Below are positions 37,557 to 48,100 of a stretch of DNA of 59,078 nucleotides, piece after piece; position 1 is the first letter of the stretch; the number at the start of each line of letters is the position of its first letter. Source of the stretch: an uncultured Prevotellaceae bacterium (GTDB lineage Bacteria; Bacteroidota; Bacteroidia; Bacteroidales; Bacteroidaceae); the NCBI GenBank assembly GCA_900315075.1, contig OMXV01000028.1, positions 1 through 59,078 on the forward strand, read 5' to 3'. The notes beneath the pieces are model-generated. The model had not been told where the DNA came from and did no database searches. It saw nothing but the letters and a program-made list of their open reading frames with translations. Made by a program: the position numbers and the translations under genes.

Positions 37557-38869
37557 CCAACTACCACCTTCTTCCCTCCATTCACATAGATGCCTGGTAG
37601 GGTGGGGCGGCTGGAGAGTTGCCTTCCGTCGATGGTAAACCATGCATCGTGGTCAGACTGCTGATGGGAGATTTGGACATCTTGAATGGCATCTTCATCC
37701 TTATCCTCAAAAACGATGGATAGATTCACACTGGTGGTATTTTTTTTCATCTCTTCGTAGTCGGAAGTGAGAATCTGCAAGTAGGCGCGGTTGGCTCCTA
37801 ATGTGCCACCGGAAGTAGGATAGAACATTCCATGGTAGAGAATAAAATTGGTAAAATTACCTTTATCCGTATCCTCTGTCGCATCAATTACGGTAGCTTC
37901 AGTCACACCTACTAACGTATTTTTTTCATTATCATAGATATTATTCTTTTCAGTTTCTTCAAAATTAGAGAAAATTCGGTATTGATCTAAAGTCATGTTG
38001 GTTATATAGGTATCGTTTTCATTGACACGAGGCAATTCGACATATCCAGAAGAATTCTTGGCACGATGAGCGAGGAAACCTGCTCCTGGCTGGATAAACT
38101 TGACACGGCTAAAGTACAGTTCCTTATCTTGTATATATAGATTAGTGGGGACATAGATAAGCCAGTTGGAACCATCGTCTATATCATAGTATTTGGCTTC
38201 CGTACAAAATGTAAATAGTTCGGCTCTAATGACAAAACGGCCATACACCTGAGCCAGGCCAAAAACCTGGTCTCTGACAATTTCAGCAGGCAGAACTACG
38301 ATTGTTCCTTCGGTAAGTGTTTGGTTGATAGGGTCATCAATTGCAGCTCCATATTCATCTAATTCATCGAGGTATCTCCAGTTTACAGGGCCATTGTTGA
38401 CAACATTTCCAGTCTCAGGGTCTGTTTCATGATATCCTTCAATCTCGATTTTTATCAAAGTGCCTGCGTTTTCGCCATATCCATGCAACAGCAAATCATA
38501 TATGTTGGCAAGCGACATGTTACTGCCTAAGTTAAGGAAACCTAGGGTCTCTTTCACATCCGTCAAGGCAGACTTTCCGTACTCCTCATCAATCTCAAAA
38601 ACAGGATTGCCTAAGATGTAAAGAGATTCAAGGGGAGGTATGGCTAAGCAGTTATAACTGAATGCATAACGACCGACTGTTGTTACGGTTTTAGGAATAG
38701 TCAACTCTTTTAGATTCTTTCCTGCTTCTGTCAGACCAACGATTGTGGTATGCTCATCGTCATCATAAACGAAGTAGTCTGGTACATCCTGGGCCATGGC
38801 TTGAGTGCCAAGGCATAATAGGGATATTGCTGCTATGAATAACCTGGCAAAAAAATGTTTCTCGCTCAT
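37550..38869 (-). CDS. Secreted BspA-type LRR-like protein with C-terminal sorting-like tail
   Basis: This 439-aa protein has a signal peptide ending near AMAQD. Near residues 68-92, LKELTIPKTVTTVGRYAFSYN is a BspA-type leucine-rich repeat; only one or two repeats are evident. The middle is beta-rich and unrecognised. The C-terminus (WFTIDGRQLSSRP...GIYVNGGKKVVVGN) matches the tail of the giant proteins and suggests a shared export route. BspA-like proteins are adhesins in oral Bacteroidetes. It is first in the presumed unit with the small peptide and giant genes B and A, behind its own promoter. Confidence 0.72.
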   Translation of the reverse strand: MSEKHFFARLFIAAISLLCLGTQAMAQDVPDYFVYDDDEHTTIVGLTEAGKNLKELTIPKTVTTVGRYAFSYNCLAIPPLESLYILGNPVFEIDEEYGKSALTDVKETLGFLNLGSNMSLANIYDLLLHGYGENAGTLIKIEIEGYHETDPETGNVVNNGPVNWRYLDELDEYGAAIDDPINQTLTEGTIVVLPAEIVRDQVFGLAQVYGRFVIRAELFTFCTEAKYYDIDDGSNWLIYVPTNLYIQDKELYFSRVKFIQPGAGFLAHRAKNSSGYVELPRVNENDTYITNMTLDQYRIFSNFEETEKNNIYDNEKNTLVGVTEATVIDATEDTDKGNFTNFILYHGMFYPTSGGTLGANRAYLQILTSDYEEMKKNTTSVNLSIVFEDKDEDAIQDVQISHQQSDHDAWFTIDGRQLSSRPTLPGIYVNGGKKVVVGN

Positions 38870-39043
38870 ATTTTATTTTGTGTTACGTTATTTTTTTTGG
38901 TAAATAGGAATTAGTTAAGGTGGGTTCTATTAATTAGCTTTGTCAGATTTCTGAGTTAATTGCGTGAACACACCTTAAATATAAAAATATCAACTCTTTA
39001 TCATGTGATTTGTTAAATCGTCAAGTCGTATCATTTTAATCTG

Positions 39044-39075
39044 CAAATTTACATAATTTTTTTATATACTACAAA
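39044..39075 (-). promoter_or_regulatory. Promoter of LRR / giant B / giant A unit
   Basis: The minus strand has TAAATTTG at 39051-39044 and TTTG 20 bp upstream, the canonical Bacteroidetes pair. The leader to the LRR start codon is about 168 nt. Confidence 0.65.
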
Positions 39076-39101
39076 TTTTAAACCATTATTATTAAAAAAA
39101 A

Positions 39102-39126
39102 CTCCCCATGCGTTATGCATGGGGAG
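39102..39126 (-). terminator. Rho-independent terminator of giant gene C
   Basis: A perfect 10-bp stem, CTCCCCATGC and GCATGGGGAG, with a 5-nt loop is followed on the minus strand by eight T residues. It lies 30 bp past the stop of giant gene C and separates it from the LRR unit. Confidence 0.88.
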
Positions 39127-39155
39127 GAATTGTCTCATTTTTGAAGAGTGTTGTT

Positions 39156-42100
39156 TCACTTTCGCATGCTCCTCACGGTCACTTTCTGGCCACGGTGGAT
39201 GTAAACACCAGATTTGGTCGGACGGCGGCCAATCTTGAAGCCTTCGAGGGTGTACCACTCTGTGTCGTCGTCATCGAAGTTCACATCGCGGATGCCAGTG
39301 GAGTTGAGGTCAATCACATAAGGTTCCTCAAGCGTTCCATAAACAGCGTCGCTGATGAATCGCAGGTCGGTTATTACATAGTCATTGCCTCCGTGGTAAA
39401 CCCTGAGTTCAAACGGTGTATCTACGTCATCGACCGATGAACCCATGATGGTGAGGAAGTAGTAGCCGTCGATGCATTTGACGGCCCCACGGCACTCGCC
39501 GTTGGCAAAGGCTCCCACCTCGGCATCGTCGAGGCTCTCGCCATCAAGTTGAACCACGGCGATGATGTTCATATTGTCGGGAAAACGATGGTCATCCACA
39601 GGTTGGTAGTAGAGGTTGTCCTCCATGTCCTCGCCATCCTCGAAGAATGAGATTTGCTGGGCATAGGCATTGCCACCATAGTCGTACTTAGGATAGTGGA
39701 ACGTTTTGGTCAAAGCGTCTTGTGAGAGATAGATATATCCCACACCAGGCACTATGCTCTTCAGCGTACCCTCCCATATACCCTGGCCGTTATAGACAGA
39801 CATGGCGGTACGTGTCTTCACCATATCGTCTTTCTTAGGCTGGAGGTCGGCAAAAGCATCCTCAAGCGACAGCACCGTATTCGAGAGCGAGCCAATCCAG
39901 TTGAAGCCTGGATAGATGGTCTGTGTGGCCTTTTCCACATCGATAATCGTACCATAGATGTTCAGGTTGGTCGATGCCGATACCTGCACCTTGTACATGT
40001 TGCCGGGTGTGAGTTCTTGAAGTGTTCCTATAAACGAGGTGAAGCCTACGTCGGGAGTGGCTATGGCAGTCTTGCTCTTGATGTTTTGGTACTTCTTTCG
40101 TTCGTTCTTGGTCATCGCAAGCACATTGTTGATGTCCGTCGAGTAAGGTTCCACATAGAGCGACATCCATGTCCATCCACGCGGCAGAGTGCTACTTTCG
40201 GCAATATTGTCGGTGGCGGTACATATCACAGGCTTGTCATACGAGCCGTAATAGGCATCGGGAGAGTATGTCAGTTCGTACACGAGGATGCCGTCGGGCA
40301 TGAGGAGATCAACCACGGGATAGGTAATGCCCGAGGAGGCGTCGTAGAGTTGGAAGTACATAGGACGCTGGCCATTGCTGATTTCTGTGGCTGAGGCTCC
40401 GTAGATAATCATGTCGAAATAGTAGGCATCGCGCGTATTGACGTAGTGTGGCTGGGCCACGCCGCGGCAGTTGCCTTCGAAGTCGAAGGCGGCAATCTTG
40501 CTGTCTGTGTTCTGGCTAATCTTGTCACCCACATATATCTGTCCTGTCAGCGTCATGTTGCTCTCATAGAGGTCGGGGTTCACCGCCCAGTTGGGCTCAT
40601 CGCCTTTCACTGTGAGATGGATGCGCTGCGAACGTGAGATGCCGAGGCGGTCGGTCACATAGATGTAGTCGGTGTATCTTCCCACAGGCACAGAAGGCAG
40701 AATGGTGCATTCCAAGTCCGCGTAATCTGTGATAGTGCCGATAGGTTCGCTCACTTTCAGCCAGCGAGGCATGCCGGAGACTTCGTAGGTGGTGGGCAAG
40801 GAGGAGGCGTTGTTGTAAATCATAAGCGGGAATGTCGCTGTTTCACTCCAGAGTTTTTCGTTTTCTTCCTGCGCATAAACAGAGAACAAGGCGAAGTCGC
40901 AGTTGAATTTCCACTCCACAGCCTCAGAGGTGTTGTTGTGCTCGTCCTTGATATTCTCCACCTTAATGACAAACTCGTTGCCATCCATCAGCGGCAGTAC
41001 ATCCTCTGGGAAATTGAAATAGATAATATCGTCGGCGACAGTGAAGTCAAATTGCTTGTCGTCTAAGCGCATACGGCTCGAACCTGGCAGCAGGGCAGGG
41101 GCATTTTCACTCTTGGTGACAGTGCCCTCCATCTTCATCTGCGACTCACGGTAGCCGAAGTTGTCGGTACTGAACTCTGTCTGCACATTACCTGACTTGT
41201 CGCGACCGATGCTCTCCATGGGGAAGTAGCCATAGAGACTGTAGTTGCCATCCTCCATGCGCTCATAGCGGCGCTCTTCGATGAGTGAACCAGTGAGTGC
41301 TGTTCCCCAGAGGCGTATCTCATCCACATCGCCGATGAAATTGTTGGTGCTGCCGCCGAGATTGGATCCATCGGCTCCCACGAGGGTCTGCTCGCCACCC
41401 ACATAGATGTAGTGTGCGGAGAGACCGGGGATGGTGCTCTCAGCGATGGTCTTCACGGCTTGGCCGTCGATATAGGCGATGGCGCTGGTGCCACGGTGTA
41501 CGTTGAGGGCAAAATGATGCCAGTTGTTGTCTATGTAGGAAGAGTCGCTCAGCACGATGGTAGTTTCCACGGTCTTGGTTTCCACATTGTCATTGTCCAC
41601 GCTGCGTGTGCTCTTCTCAAGTACCAGTTTGCCTTCTGAGAATCCGATGCTGAAGGCATTGAGGATTGACAGCAGTTTAGCGTTCTGGTTCGACTCCTCT
41701 TTGTCGGCGCGGAACCACATCTCCATTGCATAGTTGTCGCTTTGGCGCGGACTGAAGGTGGAGTTGTCGAGTTTCAGCGGTATTCCGTTGATATGGGCTG
41801 CTAAGTTGCGGTTGTTGATATACCAACTCTCAGTAGGCATCTGGATATGACGGGAGCGCACATTGTCGGTCAACAGGGTGCCGTGGCCTTCGTTCATGCG
41901 CCAGTAGCCGATGAGGCCCGGCGTATAGTTGGCCTTTTTCTCGTTGCGGGTCTCATAGAGTTCCTGGGCCGATTTGTCGATATTCCACAGGGTCAGTTCA
42001 TGAATCATTCCCTTCATGCCGTCGCCTCCAACGCCGATACGTACATTGCCATTAAGGTCGGGAGCGGCGATGTTTTCGGCCATGTATGTCGGACGGTCGG

Positions 42101-45100
42101 CTTCAGCGTTGGCAAAGAGCATCGTAAACCGGTTGTCCGGGTCGTTCGTGTTCTTGCGCTTGTAGGTCATGGCGATATAATTCCATTGGTTGGGGGGCAG
42201 TTCGACATCCAATCCCTGGGTTACCTCTTTGTCGCCACTGCGTAGGCCGAGTTTTCCTCCGTCGTGGGTGAACAATGTTAATACATCCTCGCCGATACCT
42301 AAGTTCACAATGTTGCCGTCGCTCTGTCGATAGAACCAGAATCCCACGGCCAGGTCGTCGTCGGTCATTGTGAAGGTTGACTGTGTGCGCAGTTCGTCGC
42401 CGTTGAGTTGTACGGCCACATCGGTGTACTGCTTTTTCACGGCTACATTGTTCAGGAAACCCTCGATGGTGAAGTTGTCGCTCTTGCTCAAGGCGTTGGC
42501 ATTGAGATGCTCATTGAAACGTACCCACATATTGCCGCGTGTGCTGTAGGTCAGCGTGCCATTGTCGTGGCTGGGCATGCCAAGTACCTTTGGCCCGCGA
42601 GTGTCTTGTGTCACCTCGATGATGGGGGTCTCGTAGGTCACATCCATCTTGCCATATTTGCCCCAGGTTTGGCCGCGGAGTTCATAGATACCATCCGAGG
42701 GGAACGCGACAGAACACTCAAGCGACTTGTCCGTGGGGCGTATGAGTGAGTCGCCCTGCTCTAAGTCGGCTTCATTCACCTTCCACTGGTGGGCAAGGTT
42801 CCAACTGTCGAAGCCCTTGCGGCGATACTGCACGCGGACACCCTCCAAATTGTTGTCCTGACGGTCGAAGTTGGTTAATGTCACCTGGAACCCTTTGTAT
42901 TTCCTCAGGTCATCCATGTTGAGCACCGTATGTGCCACGCTCATCTCAATTATTGCCGATGCCGGTACAAACTCGATGCTCAGGTGGAGAGTGTCGCTGC
43001 AGGTGCTCTCGTCTTTCTCTGAGCGCAGTACCAACATGAGGTCTTTGTATTCTGTGATACTGCGGTCGCTCTGGCTCACATAGAGCATCTTGTGGATGGT
43101 CTCGCCACCTTTCATCGAAATGGCGCGGCCGGTCTTGCCAAGGCTTAGTGGTGCGCCGTCGATGGTGAGCACCGCTCCCTGTGCGTTCGACGACTCGATG
43201 GCCTCTAAGATGTAGGTGCAATTGCTGTTGGTCTCGCTGCGGTTGAACAACTCAAGGTCAAACTTTGCTTCGCCGCCGGTAGGCACGTTGGAGACTTGGC
43301 TCTGGCCTACGACTTTCAACTGGGGAAGTTCCACGCGCATGGTAGCCTCGTCGAGTTTGGTGCCTTCGTTGTAGTATTTGGTGAAGGTGGCATCCTCGTA
43401 GGGGTTGGCCGTCTGTCCACCACGGGTACGGAAGATGGGGCCGTAGCCGTTCTTCGATTTGAAGACATCCACCGACAGTGCTGTGCGTGGGTCGGCGTCA
43501 CTCAGTGTCCAAGCCACTGAGGTTTTGGCAATGGTGGTGGTATCTTTCTTAGAGGAGTTGCCATGGAATATTGTTCCCGTAATGATGCCGTAGGCTCCCA
43601 TCTCATTGAACAGGGCACCGATTTTGTTCTCTGTGTTGTAGGCATATTCGTAGTTACTCTCGTAAGAGTTCAGGTGGCGTGTCTCCGTGGTCACTGTTTG
43701 GCTGATGCTGGTACCGTTGGCAATGGAGTAGTTGTCGATGAAGCAACTCTTGTCCTCGAAGGCTTCCACCTTGTCTTGCTCGTTGATTTCGATGATGTGG
43801 CGCCAGTTCTTAATCTGGTTGATGGCAAATTCTACCTCGTCGTCGGGATGCTCGTTGGTGCCGTCAACCATGATGTAACTTGGGCATCCCTTGGCCTCGT
43901 CAAACTGGGCTTTGGTCCAGTGGCTGTCGCCATTGGTGCGGCCCCATTCCGGGTCACCCTCCTTGTATTTGGTGTAGTATTTCACCACGCCTGGCACAGT
44001 TTCGTGATTGCCATCTTCCCAGTGGTTGCCATCCACGTGCTCAAGACGGCTGCGGATGATGGCCTCCCAGTTGGGAATGAGGGTCTCCTCGATATATTCC
44101 TGCGGATAGGCAAAGTAGGTGCCGAACGATTCGCTCAAGGTAATTCCCTCTTGGGACTCGATTTTGTAGGTGCCATCCGACTGCTTGTAGATGCCTAAGT
44201 TCCAGCCTTTGCCGAAGAGCAGGTTGGTGGAACGACCGATATAGGTGTCGCCGTTGTTTTGGATACCCTCCGTCGTACCGTGTATCTCGTTGGTCACAGT
44301 ATAGGTGTATTCGTCTTCAAAGTTCTCTGTGTCCCACCATTTGTATTCTCCGGTGTGCTGAGATTCGAGCACGATTTTCACCTTGTTCTCAAACAGGAGG
44401 GTGATGCCGGTGATGGGGGCTACCTCACCCCATTGGGTCTTGATCACCGGTGAGGGCACCACATTGGCACCGCCACCATGGCCATGACCGTTTTTGATAT
44501 TTACATCGGTTTTCGTGTAGCCGTTGACTTTCTCGTTGATATAGACTGCCTCAGAGGTGCTTCCTGGCGGGCGGCGCAGGATCATATCCACATCGTCGGG
44601 ACCCTGTGTCATGAAGTTGGTGCCCGAGGTGATGGCACCGAGCAAAATCATGTCGAGGGCATTCGACTCAGAGTCGGGGGCCTGCCACATGGTGGTACGT
44701 CCATCCACTTTCACTCCGATGCTCATATTGCGCAGGTTGCCCTTTGCCAAGTTGGGCCAGCCACCGACAAACTGATACGACACATGGCCATTCTCGTCGG
44801 GGATAACGTTGATGCTGGGCGTGTCGTAGGCCTCGCCAATCTGTGCCTCCTCGCCATTGATGATGGCTTTCTCGGCTATCACGGTAGTCAGCGCACTGGC
44901 ATCATTGATGATGGTCACCATGGCATCCTTGGGAATTTCATGGAAAGTTTCCCGTGTGTCGAGGTTGACATAGTCTTCTGACACTGCAATGTCGTACTCA
45001 TAAACGCCCTCCTGCACAAACAGTGGGTGTCCGAAATTATATTGGTAGCCAGTGTCGGTGAAGGTGATGGCGGCCACGGAGTCTGTAGCCCCAATGTTCG

Positions 45101-48100
45101 ACAAGGCGATCTTTTCCTCGCCGAAGGCTCCGTTCTTCATGCCCACCTGCTCTACGGTGATGGTAGGCTCTTTGCGCAGTTGGCGGTTCATCTTTGCCGT
45201 ATAGGTATATTCCATCTTGATGCCATCCACGGTCAGTGAGTCTGTCTGCATGGCTTTTTCCACGGTGTTGGTGGCATCGATGAAGGGTAGGTTTTGTGCA
45301 AACACCGGCTCGTTGTCGTAGTCCTTGCCACCGACAAAATTGATGCTCTCCACCTTGTATCGTAGCGGAGGTAGCATAGCGGAGAATTCTCCGGTATTCT
45401 CATCAGTGGTGATGTAGATGTAGTTGGTGTCGTCGTGGGAGCCGCCGGCACGGTAGGCGGTGCTTTGGATTTTATCGGTGGCACTCTCCACTGGTAGGTT
45501 GGTGGTGCCGAAAGATCCCTCCCCACGGTCGTTGACAATATAGTTGAACGAACATTGTGATTCCTTGCCCAAACTGAGTTTGACGACGGCCTTGCCTAAG
45601 CGGTTGATGCTGCGCCCGAAGCCCACGGGTTCGTCTTGGTCGGTGAAGCCACCGTTGATACGGCCGGTCACGTTGACCAACGTCGAGTCAAAGAAGTTGA
45701 CAATCTCATCCTGCTTGAAGTCGTAGGTAGTGCCGTCCAGGGGGAACGATGTGAGGCGATGGCCATCTTTCCAGGCCTCTATCAAGTGCTTGCCAATGGG
45801 CACCGAAATCTCATACTCACCATTGGCATCAGTCATGACGTAACTATCTTTTGCCTGAACCAGGGCACCGTCGATTTTAAACTGTATGGAGTCGGCGGGG
45901 ATGTTGGTGTTGAGATAGGTCACCTTGCCGCGCACGGGGAAGGCCGACTGGTCGGTGAAGTCGTAATTGTTGAGCGCCAGGCTGCCGTTGCCGATAAAGC
46001 CGTTGCGCGAGACGGGCGAGAACACGTGGATGCCCTTCGAGGGGACGATGGTGTAGGTGGTGCCGCTGCCCACAAACGGTATGCCGCGGATGGTGAACTC
46101 GCCTTGCTCGTTGGTCACGCCATAACGGGAGAGTTGGGCATCAGTGGGGATGGTGGTCGATGAGGTGATGTTGTTGCCCACAGTGGCATGACGGCCGTTG
46201 GGCAGGTCGTTGGTGTAGGAGGCGTCGAATACCAGGTGGTCGATACCCTCGTCCATCGGCCAGTAGAGTTTCAGACCGGTCTCATGTCCGTTGAGCACAC
46301 GGTCGGTGTAACTGTCGCGCTCCTTTTGCGTAAGGATATGGTCCCAGACGCGCACTTCGGTCACATTGCCCTTGAAGGCCTCTTCCTCTGCTATTTGGAT
46401 GCCTCCACCCATGGCGAACGAACAGGGTGCTTCCACCGTTTTGGTGACAGCTACTGACATGTCGGGGAACCATTCTCCGAAAACAGTAGTGTAAACGCTC
46501 TCATGACCTTGCAGCATGGTCTCGTTTGTGCATCCCGTTACCTTGTAAAGGCAGTTCTCGCCGTAAAAATAAAAGTCGTCAGAGAGTAATTCCATATTGC
46601 CATCGGTGAGCGAATGACTTTTCGACGAGGAGGCGGCCTCTGGGAGTGCCTTCGACTGGTCGTTGACGCTTACGGTGTATTTCTGCCCATCGTTTTGAAG
46701 GGAAATCTGCGAATAACTGTTGGCGGGGAGTGTCAGCCCGGTATCATATACCTTCCCCTGCCATGTGTAATGTGAGCGGTGGACTTGCCCGGAGATAGGA
46801 ACGACCTTGCCATAAACGGCAAACCAGATGTAGCGGGGGGATAACTGAAACCATCCATTGTAGATTTTCTTATAGCCTTTATTATCTGAAAGGTCATCGC
46901 ATTTACCGTAAAATTCAGCGTCAGTGTTATACATCCATGTACCCAATTCCTCATTGTAGTAAGAAGGTTCATTGTTGTCTTTCGAGGTGTTATCCTGGAA
47001 GACACATTGGATATCCCAGTACTCTGTGAATTGATTTTCCGAGTTTGTCGCTTCTGTGTATTTTTCGGCGAGTAGTTGATAGCCGCCTTCTTTCTTGTTG
47101 CCTAAGAGCAGACGACCAAAATGGGGAATCTCGCCAATCACTGTACCGTTGGCAAGATTGTCATCGGGACGGACGAACAACTGCAAGGTGTAATCCTTGT
47201 CGGAACCAAGAATGGCGGCTGTCTCTGCGCTGTCGGCATCCCATTTGATACCTGTCGAAACGCCATCCACGCGCTGAGAGTAACCGCGTATCACATTGCC
47301 GTCATCTGAGGCATTCGAGCGCAGACTAAGACGCACATTGTCCACGGCATTGCCAGAACCGAAGGATACCTTACCACTGATGACACCGCGTGCCTGGCAG
47401 AAGCCCACGTCGGTGAGTGTGTTCTGGTAGGTGTTGTCAGCGGATGACTCCTTGTCGCCGCTGTAGGCATCAACCTTATATTCATAGTAGTAGCCAGGCT
47501 GCACCGTATTGTCCTCGTAGGTGTAACTGTCGGAGTGGCCACTCACGGAGTGTACTTTCAGATACTCGTCGGTGGTGCCGGCATAGCGACGGAATACCTC
47601 GTAGTTGGTGTTGTCGGTACCTACGTGTTTCACTGTCCATGATACGCGTACTACGTTTTCGTGTGTACCCTTGGTGGCACTTACGGTGCGCACGATGGTG
47701 CCGCTGAGCAGACCGGCTGTCAATACATCACTCTCGAAGGTGTTTGTGCCGTTGTTGATGGCAAGTATCACCTTGTATTGGTAGGTGGAACGAATGTTGG
47801 GCACAGTGTTGTCGGTGAACGAGATGACGTCACTGGCAGTGGGATTGGAAGGACCTGTCACCGAGCCGTAGTTAATCCATTCTGATTTGCCTTTCTCACG
47901 ACGCATTACCTGGAAACTCACATTCTTTGCATTCACAGGCACACGTGAGTAGTCCCACAAGAATCGCACCTTGTCGGTCACTGTGGTATCCTGCCGTAGG
48001 TTGTAGATACTAAGTTCAGGCGCTGAACTCATGACGTCGCTCACGGTGTAGCCCAATTGGTTGAGCAATTTCTCCGTGGGGCTGTTGAGGTCGCTGTTCT

